Source: Cyrtodaria siliqua
Lineage: Eukaryota; Mollusca; Bivalvia; Adapedonta; Hiatellidae
Reading direction: 5' to 3'
Length of the DNA: 64,000 bases
Assembly: GCA_037043455.1 (NCBI GenBank)
Contig: JAWPHD010011463.1
Location: 1 to 64,000 of the forward strand
In this document: one piece after another, positions 32,010-40,756 of the stretch
How positions within the stretch are numbered: position 1 is the stretch's first letter
Layout of the letters: each line of letters starts with the position of its first letter
Notes under the pieces: generated by a model
Database searches by the model: none
What the model was told of the DNA's origin: nothing
What the model saw: the letters and a program-made list of their open reading frames with translations, nothing else
Made by a program: the position numbers and the translations under genes

Positions 32010-33221
32010 CTAGTCATCTGACTGTTCGGGTAGCAAAACTCCGATGACTGACTGGGCCGCAACCAATGGGCCCAGAGAAGCCAATTCATTATTAAATAGG
32101 GAGCAGTCCCTAAGATAGAACCTAACGAAGGAGTTGTCTGAATTCCAGTAGCACGCTTTAAGAATACGCTCTAAGGGAATAGAATTAGACCATGCTAAGG
32201 ACGAGGACAAGGCTCTGACTTCATGAGCTGTAGGATTAGAATCTGGCAGATCGGTCATTTGTACTGCATAGGCCAATTTAATGGTCTCAACAATCCACCT
32301 AGAAATGGAGGCCATAGAGATCTCCCGACTGGCATGCAGATAATGTGGAAGAAAAAGCCTTTTTCTTCCACGTCGCCATGACCTGGAACGCTCCAGGTAA
32401 ATTCTTAAGGCCCTGACTGGGCAGAGGTTGGAAGAATTGGTATCGCTGGAGGAGGGCAGAGCTGGAATAACCAGTGGTAAGCTAGGAACCGAAGGACGCT
32501 GATTCTTAGCTAAAAACCCTGGGAAGAAATGTAAGGTAACTGAAGACCCGTTTGTAGAAAAGGACACAGAGTCTTCAGTTCCCAGTAAGGCATGGAGCTC
32601 ACTCCGTCTACGCCCTGAGGCTAGAGCTAGAAGAAAGATAGTCTTGAGAGTAAGCTCCTTCCTACCGCAGGAATCAAGCGGTTCGAAAGGAGGCCCTGAG
32701 ATAGTCTTGAGAACCAGATGAAGGTCCCATTTTGGAGTAACATGGGTAACTGCCGGTCTCTCTAACTCTATGCTTTTAATAATGTTAGAGAGAAGAGGGC
32801 TATCAGAGAAATCATGTCCCGTAATTTCTTTGAGAGTGATAGAAATAGCCGAGCGATACCCTTTAACCGAAGAAGGAGAAAGAGATTTGTCCTCAAATAA
32901 AGATACAAGGAAATCTGAGAGTGAGGTCAAAGAGGGATGGAGTGGATCCAGTGACCTTGAGACACACCAATCAGTCCAGAATTTCCATCTGTACTCGTAG
33001 AGGGAATTAGTGGAGGCCCTTCTAGCGGTACAGACTCGATGGGCAACCCTTTCAGAAAAACCTGCCGCCTGCAGATGTCGTTGGATAAGAGAAAGGCGTG
33101 AAGGTTGAATACTTCTGGCCGGGGATGAAGGAGCCGTGACAGAGGTTGACACAGGAGATCTTGCCTGGGGGCTAACCTCAGGGGTGTGGCCACCATGAGA
33201 GATAGGAGAGTTGTAAACCAT
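32010..33221 (-). CDS. DIRS tyrosine recombinase
   Basis: Integrates the circular DIRS cDNA by strand exchange in the nucleus. The stop is at 32010; the ATG at 33221 gives 404 codons. The frame stays open further up to 34907 but begins there with TTG, so its first 560 codons overlap the RT ORF in another frame and are Ser/Pro-rich. The catalytic domain has the core-binding part (LSLIQRHLQAAGFSERVAHR..) and all active-site residues: Arg in ALASGRRRSEL, HxxR in TAHEVRALSSSLAW, and the Tyr nucleophile in SFVRFYLRD about 35 codons before the end. The frame equals that of the gag-like ORF. All motifs intact, so likely functional. Confidence 0.93.
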   Translation of the reverse strand: MVYNSPISHGGHTPEVSPQARSPVSTSVTAPSSPARSIQPSRLSLIQRHLQAAGFSERVAHRVCTARRASTNSLYEYRWKFWTDWCVSRSLDPLHPSLTSLSDFLVSLFEDKSLSPSSVKGYRSAISITLKEITGHDFSDSPLLSNIIKSIELERPAVTHVTPKWDLHLVLKTISGPPFEPLDSCGRKELTLKTIFLLALASGRRRSELHALLGTEDSVSFSTNGSSVTLHFFPGFLAKNQRPSVPSLPLVIPALPSSSDTNSSNLCPVRALRIYLERSRSWRRGRKRLFLPHYLHASREISMASISRWIVETIKLAYAVQMTDLPDSNPTAHEVRALSSSLAWSNSIPLERILKACYWNSDNSFVRFYLRDCSLFNNELASLGPLVAAQSVIGVLLPEQSDD

Positions 33222-35137
33222 GGATGACCCGTCCAAAGTGGGGCTATTAATATGATGAGACAATCTTCCCGCTGGACCTTCAGAAGTACTCGGGACAGGA
33301 GAGGAGGTGGAGGAAAGGCATAGGCGAACAGGCCCCGCCAAGGTATAGCAAGGGCGTCCACTGCCCAGGCCAAGGGGTCTGGAACTGGGGAGACGAACGT
33401 CGGAAGTTGGTTGTTTAGCCGGGTGGCAAACAGGTCCACATGTGGGGTGTCCCAGAGACGAAACACTTGGGATAACGTTGGAGAGTGTAGCTTCCACTCT
33501 GTTTGAATGACCTGATTCTTTCGGGATAGAGAATCTGCCAAAACATTGAGTTTCCCTGGGATGAATCGTGCTTTCAGGAAGACTCCTTCCTGGGAACACC
33601 ACTTGAGGATTTCTATGGCTAAATCTGAGAGATCCCTGGAATGGGATCCCCCCTCCTTGTTGAGGTAAGCCGCTACTGTGGTATTGTCTGTGGCCAACAT
33701 GATTGAGTGGCCTCGGATATCCTCCAGAAAAGCCTGTAGAGCTAAGAAAACTGCTTTTAATTCCAAAAGATTGATATGGGAGGTCTTTTCGGAAAGGGAC
33801 CAGGAGCCCGATGCCTGAAGGTCTGCCAAATGGGCTCCCCAGCCAAGAAGGCTGGCGTCCGTGAACAGGTGTAAATCTGGGTCTTGAGGGTGTAGGGGAA
33901 CCATTTCCATCAGGAAGACTGGATCGAACCACTGGAGCGTTGCCGACTTGAACCAAGGGCCTAGCTGGATTTGGTATTCCCAGGATTGGGTAGCCTGATC
34001 CCATCTGTCTTTCAAGGCCCACTGTAAAGGGCGTTTGTGAACTCTGCCCTGTGGGAGAAGTTTGGACATTGACTCCATCTGACCCAAAAGGGAATGGAGT
34101 TCCCTTGCTGAAGCTGATGTTTGCAACAATAGGACCCTGAGGGACTCTTGTAGGTGGTGGATTCTGTCCAAAGATGGGCCCACGAGGGAGTCTTGTAGGG
34201 AAAGACGAGCTCCGAGGAAAATGAAGGACTGACAAGGGATTAGATCCGACTTTTCCCAGTTCGGGATAAAACCTAGATTTAGAACTATAGAAAGCAGACG
34301 CCTTGAGTGCGACAGAGCCAGATCTCTGGAGTGGGCTGGCTGTAACCAATCGTCCAGGTACGTGTGAAGTCGAATACCCAAGCGATGAACATGGGCGCAA
34401 ATGACCTTGATCAGACGAGTGAACACATAAGGAGCTGGGGCCAGACCGAATGGTAGAGCTCGAAACTGATAGGTTGTCCCCTTCCAGACAAACCGAAGGT
34501 ATTTCCTTGAAGAGGGATGGATGAGGACGTGAAAGTAAGCATCTTTCAGGTCTAGGGAGGTAACCCAGTCGCCCTCCTGTAGTTCTAGCCGAATGGAAGC
34601 TAGTGTTTCCATTTTGAAGTGTGGGGTTTTGACGAACTTGTTTAGTATAGAGAGGTCTATGATAGTTCTCCAAGCCCCTGAGGGTTTGGGTACCACAAAG
34701 AGACGGCTGTAAAACCCCTTTCTTGAATGGGAGGGAAGAACCGTTTCCACTGCCTGTAAGTTCAAGAGATTCTGGATTTCCTGATCCAGGATGAGAAACT
34801 TCTCTGAATCCTGTGGAGGACCGAATCTGGCCGGAGGATGACGTGTGAGAGGAGGTTGGACATGAAAAGGAATGAGATACCCGCCCCGGACCACTGAGAG
34901 TGACCAAGGATCTGCTATATTTTCCCAGGCATGGCTGAAGGCAGAAAGCCTGCCGCCTGTAGGTATTTCCGGTTTGGGAATCCTTATGTCTAAGGGAAGA
35001 CCCGAACCGGAAATAACCTGGGGAAATCCGGAGCGGGCATCCCTATGGGGCAGAGGGCCGAGAGCCCCTTCCCCTTCCCCTTCCCCATACTTTACCCTTA
35101 CCCCTACTACGATTCCCTGACTGTTTCCTATACTCAA
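32927..35137 (-). CDS. DIRS reverse transcriptase-RNase H-methyltransferase-like ORF
   Basis: Open for 736 codons but starting with TTG at 35137; the first ATG is codon 176, inside the RT domain. It overlaps the gag-like ORF by 95 bp in the +1 frame, so a frameshift or reinitiation is implied. RT spans about residues 110-315, with catalytic D196 (SLDLKDAYF) and YLDD at 260-263. RNase H spans about 420-540, with D427 (FTDAS), E459 (LLELKA), D484 (ATDN) and D535 (LADSLSR). A DIRS-typical methyltransferase-like module follows, with DLFATR (568-573), PDP (586-588) and IAPLW (631-635). It copies the element RNA into cDNA. No stop or missing catalytic residue was seen. Confidence 0.95.
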   Translation of the reverse strand: MSIGNSQGIVVGVRVKYGEGEGEGALGPLPHRDARSGFPQVISGSGLPLDIRIPKPEIPTGGRLSAFSHAWENIADPWSLSVVRGGYLIPFHVQPPLTRHPPARFGPPQDSEKFLILDQEIQNLLNLQAVETVLPSHSRKGFYSRLFVVPKPSGAWRTIIDLSILNKFVKTPHFKMETLASIRLELQEGDWVTSLDLKDAYFHVLIHPSSRKYLRFVWKGTTYQFRALPFGLAPAPYVFTRLIKVICAHVHRLGIRLHTYLDDWLQPAHSRDLALSHSRRLLSIVLNLGFIPNWEKSDLIPCQSFIFLGARLSLQDSLVGPSLDRIHHLQESLRVLLLQTSASARELHSLLGQMESMSKLLPQGRVHKRPLQWALKDRWDQATQSWEYQIQLGPWFKSATLQWFDPVFLMEMVPLHPQDPDLHLFTDASLLGWGAHLADLQASGSWSLSEKTSHINLLELKAVFLALQAFLEDIRGHSIMLATDNTTVAAYLNKEGGSHSRDLSDLAIEILKWCSQEGVFLKARFIPGKLNVLADSLSRKNQVIQTEWKLHSPTLSQVFRLWDTPHVDLFATRLNNQLPTFVSPVPDPLAWAVDALAIPWRGLFAYAFPPPPLLSRVLLKVQREDCLIILIAPLWTGHPWFTTLLSLMVATPLRLAPRQDLLCQPLSRLLHPRPEVFNLHAFLLSNDICRRQVFLKGLPIESVPLEGPPLIPSTSTDGNSGLIGVSQGHWIHSIPL

Positions 35138-37109
35138 TCTTAGGGGGAGGAACCCACTTAGGTTGAACCCTTGAATCCACAGCTTGTGGACGATAGGGTG
35201 CTGGAGTAGCGATAGGAGCCCTACTTACAGTAGCTTGAGGGGTCCTAGGGGGATACCTGAGAGGAGGTCTAGAAGGGCGAACAGAAGAAAGCGCAACCCT
35301 CTGGAAGGAAGAATATTTGACCTCTTCTTTATGATGAGAGACTACTTCCGGGAAGGAGGGACCAAACAGTGTGCGAGAATTAATAGGCTGCACCCTAAGA
35401 CTAGAATTCAACTGCTCGTTAAGGACCGAGCGGTTGAGAATAGCATCTCTTCTCACGAGGCTAAAACTTTCTGACATTCTGAGGAAAACATCCATAGAGT
35501 CAATGTTAGCTCTAGCGGTAGATAGGATGTACCGCTGGAGCTCAATAAGGTCCTCGTGTGAAGGAGAGGGGTCTCTTAAAATCGAGAGGATACCACACAG
35601 AAACAAATCAGTATGGGAACTGATCTGTACACCCGAACGTGCCCAGCGGTCACAAGTAACCACATCTGTCAAAGGGATGGAGGTAGTAGAAGGAAGGCTA
35701 GTCCGAGGTTGTAGAATGTCCTGAATGGAGTAATCTACCAAGGGAGGATCCAAGGGAAAAACAGGATCCTGGGGTACATAGAACTTACGGTTAGCAAGCC
35801 AAAGTTTTTGACCTGTAAAGTACCTATTCTTTGGAAGAGCCTTAGGATACTGAGGGAGTGGTGACCCAGGTACTATTTCCGAGCCTCTCACTTCTGCAGA
35901 AATAGTCGAAAGTAGGGAAGAAACCTGTTTGCTCTGAGGTAAGGTAATATCAGGTTTAGAAAGGTTAGGTTGTACATCAAAATAATCCATAGCAGAAGTA
36001 CCAGCCAAGGATTCGACAGGTGCAACTACAGGAGGACAAACTGAGGGGCCCAACCTAGCCTTAAGAAGACCAATTAGTTCAGAAAAGGAAGGCCAAACTG
36101 CATCAACAGGAGGTACTTCCTGAAAAAAGTCATCGGGATGCTCAGAAGCCACACTCTGTCCCGTGTTAAACAAGCCTGTGGTAGGATCCAATAAAACCCC
36201 CGAACAAACCTGCTCCTCAGGTAGGGGGGGATGGGGTGGATCCTGAAGCACGCTAGCACCAGAGGGAGAATTACCCCGGGATATGTCCACGACGGACGCT
36301 GACTTACTAAGGGAATGATCCCTTCTGTGGTGTGATACCCTAGAACGGGAACGTCTAGCCCGTTTGGTAGCCACTCTAGAATGAGACCTAGAGCGGCTCC
36401 TGGATCTCTTAGAATGCGAAACCGGAGAGCTCAAAAGTGACCTGAGGTTGTCCAGTTCACGGGAAGAAAGACGATGTCGTCTATGAGAATGATGTCGTCT
36501 ATGAGAATGATGTCGTCCATGAGAACGACTATCGGACTTCCGGTGTCTATGACGCCGGTAGGGAGACCTACCCCTATGGCGTTCGGTCGAGTTAGAGAAG
36601 CCAGAAAATTCACTTTTTGAAACAGAAGAATTACCTGAGCTTGAGATGTCACTCAACCGATGACGGTTGCTCTTAGACCGGCCACTGCGTCTCGACTCTC
36701 TGGAGGGTGACCTGGAGGCCGAGTATTTAGAACTGTTGTGCAGCCCGACAGTGTACCCACGAGGCAGAGAGTTATCTGAGTAACCATGGACCCCCGGACT
36801 GACTGCCAGTCTGTTACTGTGAACAGCAGTGGGTGGGGTATGGTACTCCGTATGGCTGGGTTGGGAGACATCACCGATAGAAGATCGAAACTTCGTACGG
36901 GTGACCTTTCCAACTGTAGGAAGTATCTCGCCGGGTTGGGAGACATCACCGATAGAAGATCGAAACTTCGTACGGGTGACCTTTCCAACTGTAGGAAGTA
37001 TCTCGCCGGATACTTTCTGCTTGGTTGGGTTGCCTTGTGAGTCCGGAGGGGCCGTAGTATGACTAGGGCCCGACTCCCCAACCAGCAGTAGCGTGTTCGC
37101 ATCTGACAT
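35043..37109 (-). CDS. DIRS gag-like protein
   Basis: 688 codons from ATG 37109, the first ORF of the element. The N-terminus has an exact in-frame tandem duplication of 25 residues (GEILPTVGKVTRTKF..). The middle (about 130-280) is an Arg/Ser/His-rich tract with SR dipeptides and HHSHRRHHSHRRH, likely RNA-binding and nuclear. The C-terminal third (LTDVVTCDRWARSGVQ, then RRDAILNRSVL, LFGPSFPE) is the conserved block expected in DIRS gag proteins. It ends in a basic Gly-Arg run (GRGRGRGSRP). It probably packages the RNA. The last 95 bp overlap the RT frame. Confidence 0.9.
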   Translation of the reverse strand: MSDANTLLLVGESGPSHTTAPPDSQGNPTKQKVSGEILPTVGKVTRTKFRSSIGDVSQPGEILPTVGKVTRTKFRSSIGDVSQPSHTEYHTPPTAVHSNRLAVSPGVHGYSDNSLPRGYTVGLHNSSKYSASRSPSRESRRSGRSKSNRHRLSDISSSGNSSVSKSEFSGFSNSTERHRGRSPYRRHRHRKSDSRSHGRHHSHRRHHSHRRHRLSSRELDNLRSLLSSPVSHSKRSRSRSRSHSRVATKRARRSRSRVSHHRRDHSLSKSASVVDISRGNSPSGASVLQDPPHPPLPEEQVCSGVLLDPTTGLFNTGQSVASEHPDDFFQEVPPVDAVWPSFSELIGLLKARLGPSVCPPVVAPVESLAGTSAMDYFDVQPNLSKPDITLPQSKQVSSLLSTISAEVRGSEIVPGSPLPQYPKALPKNRYFTGQKLWLANRKFYVPQDPVFPLDPPLVDYSIQDILQPRTSLPSTTSIPLTDVVTCDRWARSGVQISSHTDLFLCGILSILRDPSPSHEDLIELQRYILSTARANIDSMDVFLRMSESFSLVRRDAILNRSVLNEQLNSSLRVQPINSRTLFGPSFPEVVSHHKEEVKYSSFQRVALSSVRPSRPPLRYPPRTPQATVSRAPIATPAPYRPQAVDSRVQPKWVPPPKIEYRKQSGNRSRGKGKVWGRGRGRGSRPSAP
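36861..37010 (-). repeat. In-frame 75-bp tandem duplication in gag-like ORF
   Basis: TTGGGAGACATCACCGATAG begins at 36861 and again at 36936; the two 75-bp copies look identical and keep the frame. Confidence 0.95.
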
Positions 37110-37130
37110 TACACGCTAAAATATAGAAAG

Positions 37131-37216
37131 AGAAAGACAGAAACGTGTAATAAACACGAACTGTTATTATAGGAGAAAGACAGAAACGTGTAATAAACAC
37201 GAACTGTTATTATAGG
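37131..37216 (-). repeat. 43-bp tandem duplication in DIRS leader
   Basis: AGAAAGACAGAAACGTGTAA.. to GTTATTATAGG occurs twice, at 37131 and 37174, just upstream of the gag-like ATG. Confidence 0.95.
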
Positions 37217-37333
37217 AAATATGTAAAACTATATAAAAATACAAAAATAAAACTAATAAACACAACACAAGTGGAGAAAAGCAAACTTTGAGACACTCGA
37301 TTTACCTACCATCCATTTGGAATCGGCACGAGT

Positions 37334-37493
37334 GGAAAATAGGAAGTAAGCCTCGTTCTGATTCTGGAGGTTAATGGGTAACCAATTAGCGGCTCCCTTG
37401 TCGGCCGTGGTCCCGGGAAGGGAATTTGGGGAAGTTTTTTCCACTCGTGGATTAGAGCAAGTTGAGTAATTGCATTTGTAATGTTGTCGTAAG
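37334..37493 (-). repeat. DIRS inverted terminal repeat (5' side of element)
   Basis: Partner of 30973-31132. On the minus strand it is followed by about 220 bp of leader before the gag-like ATG. The outer end 37494-37509 is specific to this terminus. Confidence 0.95.
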
Positions 37494-37509
37494 ATATCAA
37501 TATACCAAT

Positions 37510-38165
37510 CCAGTGATTTTGTTACCTGCGAGTCCTGCTTCTAGGACTCATATTTGCCAGGGACTCATAAATTAAAAGATATTTGCATCCACAGGATGCA
37601 TAGAAATACCATCGAGGATTGCCGTAGTTCTATTCATAATGGCGTGCACCTATTTTCCATATCACTGTTTCTTTTAACATTTTGGGGTATATCTCCCAGC
37701 AATAGAAAAACAGTCTAACAAATTATAATCAAGATTGCACAAGTTCGTTGATTTTGATTTATTCTTTTGGTTTGTTTTGACAGACAAGCACGTTCTTCCA
37801 ATAAGGGGCTGAGCACAGAGCACCGACAAAATTCCACAAAAGGAAATATGTAAAAACGACGAAATAGACTGATCCTAAGTACATCTATGGTTGATCTGAG
37901 GTTGTTTTGCTTTTGCTCTTTCTAAAAGTAAAAGTAGTAAATTCAGACGGTATATATATATTTCGGACAACATTTATTCTGAAACACATAAGGTTCTCTT
38001 TGGTCTTTCAAGTTATGGAACTACCAATATTATAAGTCCACCGAAGTCAAGGAAAGATTTAGGTACTGTCAAAAAAAAAAAGAACAAATGTAATTCACAA
38101 CGGACTCGAAATTTTTCCAAAGGACTCATAAATCCTGAAGGCAGCGAGTCCCAGGATTCATTATA
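37510..38165. other. DIRS target region, unassigned
   Basis: TGCGAGTCCTGCTTCTAGGA and GGGACTCATAAATTAAAAG near 37530-37580 are echoed in inverted order by AAAGGACTCATAAATCC and CAGCGAGTCCCAGGATTC near 38118-38158. The stretch 37525-38160 may therefore be an unnamed TIR element next to the DIRS insertion. No gene. Confidence 0.45.
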
Positions 38166-38378
38166 TTAACCCTTAACTGGCTAAACATGACTATAATAGC
38201 CTTTGTGTCCACTGTAAACCCAATTCAGCCTGCGAGTAACTCACGGGCTGATCAGGGTTTACAATGTCTGGCTGCTGATCAGCCATTTCCACAAAACACC
38301 CCTTGCCACATAAATGGAATGGTCGTAATTCAAAGAAAGAACAGTCCATTATATATATGTAGCAGGTTTATGGGTTAA
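38166..38378. mobile_element. TTAA-ended MITE
   Basis: 213 bp with ends TTAACCCTTAACTGGCTA and, inverted, TTAACCCATAAACCTGCTA. CAGCCTGCGAGTAACTC lies inside. An inverted partial copy is at 46478-46582 (AACCCTTAACCCGCTACA, AGGGTTACTCGCAGGCTG). Confidence 0.7.
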
Positions 38379-39440
38379 AAGAAATGGAAACAAAATAAAC
38401 TTTACTTACACAAATGTGGTCTTTTTGCCCAGATGGCCCAAACATTATCTGAAAAAATAGCAGAACATATTATAGCAAACATATTACTAAATCATCAGTA
38501 TTTTCCAAATCTGTCACCACACACTGTTCTAATCAGACAGAACATTACAAAATACAAACCTGCAGGAGCCTGTTTGAAAAAAAAAAATTCTCTGCATCTT
38601 CTTCATGAATAAAAAATGGTCATTGTTTGTTTGTTTGTATGGTGTTTTACGTCATTTTCAACACATGTAAGGTTATATATGAGGCAGACTGCCCACTGCC
38701 ACTTTTTGGATTGACAATCGCTACACTTGAACGCTCAGTTGATCAATAGTGTTAGTGTTATCGATATACTGTTAGCATTATAGTTGTTCAAATATCGGTT
38801 AACCGAACGGTCAAAATTTCAAATTGCTCTGAATTTCCGATAAATGAAAATCTCTACCAGAAAGTATGCATGTGAAAGCATTATGTTAAGAAGAAATGCA
38901 AATAAAAAACTTTTAAAAGTACAAAACATAGTTTTATGAGAAATGTACTTTGAAAGTTTACACTAACCAAGGATTAAGCAAACCGATCTTTAAACAACTG
39001 GGCCATTGACGTTATCCTTTGTTCATTTTCTGTGTGTGATTCCATGCATTTCTAAATGCATACTTACACCGAAGACCTTCGAAAAAACATTCCAGAAAAT
39101 ATATACTGAAAGAAAAAAGAAATGCATAATGGGCATTTCTGCTATATATTGTATGTTTAATATGCTACTGCTAATAGTATTGTACAGGGCGACATTAGGC
39201 CTGTCCTTTCGGAAAAAAGGTTTAAACAGCACCGAACACACCAATGGTTACCCCTTTAAAGGTTCATTATCAACAGAATGTGCATTTGGCTCAAGCAGGT
39301 GAGCAAACTAAGGCTTTAAACGTTGCAATCTCTTAACATTAAACACAAAACTGAAATGGCTTGACCTTTTTCAAGTGAAATTTCAACATTTACGAATTTC
39401 GTGTAACAAAGTATACTTTGATTACCACATGACAGAGATG
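38379..39440. other. Unassigned DNA with SINE tail and dispersed repeat
   Basis: 38625-38690 holds a family 4 SINE tail (GGTGTTTTACGTCATTTTCA). 39090-39155 resembles 5160-5230, and 39240-39320 partly resembles, inverted, 5400-5490. No gene recognised. Confidence 0.5.
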
Positions 39441-39449
39441 TCCTTCCTG

Positions 39450-39746
39450 TAATTAGGTGTAGCCCCTTCTTGTTCAATCCTCCGTGGTGCCACTGAGTTC
39501 CGTCGGTGTGTTCTCGGGCAAGACACTTTTCCTTAGCCTCGTCCGTCGGATGGGGACGTAAACCGAGCGGTCCTGTGTATCGGTCTATCATCCTAGCACG
39601 TTAAAGAACCATAGGAATCTATTCGATAATAAGAGTAGGGCAGGTTCCCGGATTCCTAAGTATCCTTCCCCACTCTCTGGGGCGGCTCTAAATAACCTGT
39701 ACTGTGTTGATGAGCCGTTAAACAACATTCAATTCAATTCAATTCT
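39450..39746 (+). mobile_element. SINE family 5, most complete copy
   Basis: Body CGTCGGTGTGTTCTCGGGCA, TAGCCTCGTCCGTCGGATGG, CCATAGGAATCTATTCGATA, CTCTGGGGCGGCTCTAAATA; tail GATGAGCCGTTAAACAACAT then ATTCAATTCAATTC. The head is degraded (TTGTTCAATCCTCC may be the B box). Other copies: 17305-20135 (split), 55520-55790 and 61110-61318 (reverse). Confidence 0.75.
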
Positions 39747-39769
39747 TGTACAAAATATGTTGAGATATA

Positions 39770-39935
39770 TCTGGACTATTACGTGGAATTAGATGTATAT
39801 AATAGTGTAGTATAGGCAATTTGTTAATTATGCGTTTATTTTTCTTTTCAGTATAGATTATGAATTCCAACATTAGAATTGTATACGCTGAAAATACATT
39901 ATGTATGTTTTGTTGAAATAAAAATAAAAAATTCA
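39770..39935. repeat. Dispersed repeat shared with 44640-44725
   Basis: GTATATAATAGTGTAGTATAGG followed by CAATTT..TTAAT and GTTTCTTTTTCCTTTCAGTA (39860 and 44690, with changes). Same order in both places. Function unknown. Confidence 0.6.
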
Positions 39936-39939
39936 TGAT

Positions 39940-40325
39940 TTTTCACTATTCCAAGGGGCATAACTCTGGAATCACTGAGGCGATGGGGCTGATTAGCGAA
40001 CTAAATTGGCCAAGGCATTCCGTCCATATACAATTTGACCAAGTTTGGAGAAGATTGGATAACAATTATGCAAAGTTAGAATGCAGACAACTATTCCAAG
40101 CGAATAACTCTGGAATCACTGAGGCGATGAGGTGGATTATCAAACTTAGCCAAGGCTGTGTCCATATACAATCTGATCACGTTTGGAGAAGAATGGATAA
40201 CAATTACCGAGTCCGGACAACATTTTACGGCATTGACAGCCAGACGGACGCAAGAACATAATTATAGACGGACATGGTTAACACTATATGCCCTTCCACC
40301 ATTCCGAAGAATGGCAGTGGCTTAA
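39940..40325 (+). mobile_element. HINE-like element, family I
   Basis: Two core units of about 130 bp (ATAACTCTGGAATCACTGAG, CCATATACAA, GTTTGGAGAAGA.TGGATAACAA) are followed by CAGACGGACGCAAG and a hairpin: CCACCATTC, loop CGAA, GAATGGCAGTGG (about 40298-40321). The 5' end was not fixed. Confidence 0.6.
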
Positions 40326-40756
40326 AAAACTGCTTTAACATCAGGAACCTGCAGATACTGCAGCATATTTTGCGCGATCTATAAATACACCATTTTATAA
40401 CGGGATCAAATTGTGGACTGATTGGAGGACTACAGTGACTCTAGTGCACTGTGATGTTGCTATCAACCTAGATTCAACAGGCTTCAACTGGTTTCTACTG
40501 GAAACTGCTGCTTTTACTGTAAAAATGTGTATCCACCTGACACAACCAGATTCTATCTGTAGAAAATGACTTGTAAAGTGATACAAACCTCAGAAATAAA
40601 TAGTTCTGATTTATGTTTAAAAAAAGATTGTTATTGTCTAAAGTACATGCAATGTACATTATTCCCTCTAATAAAAATGCCTTCCCTAATAGTAGCACCC
40701 CTCCACGGGCCCCTCCCCCCACACTCCACCCCCATCCCCCACCCCCAACTTTTTAA
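40326..40756. other. Unassigned DNA, C-rich end
   Basis: 40665-40750 has CCCTCTAATAAAAATGCC, CCCTAATAGTAGCACCCCTC and a CCCCCACCCC tract, one end of the C-rich TA MITE family, truncated by the HINE insertion at 40757. Confidence 0.5.

Larger units (their letters stand above)
30935..37509 (-). mobile_element. Complete DIRS retrotransposon
   Basis: 6,575 bp with every hallmark of DIRS1-type elements. The inverted terminal repeats (30973-31132 and 37334-37493) match across their 160 bp. The internal complementary region (31164-31254) is the exact reverse complement of the two outer ends joined together. On the minus strand come a gag-like ORF, an RT-RNase H-methyltransferase-like ORF and a tyrosine recombinase ORF. 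DIRS elements replicate through a circular intermediate and integrate with a tyrosine recombinase, so no target duplication is expected and none is seen. Matching repeats and open frames indicate a recent insertion. Confidence 0.97.

Noticed and set aside
30935..37509. Retrovirus or LTR retrotransposon
   Set aside because: No LTRs, protease or DDE integrase; tyrosine recombinase, ITRs and ICR define a DIRS element.
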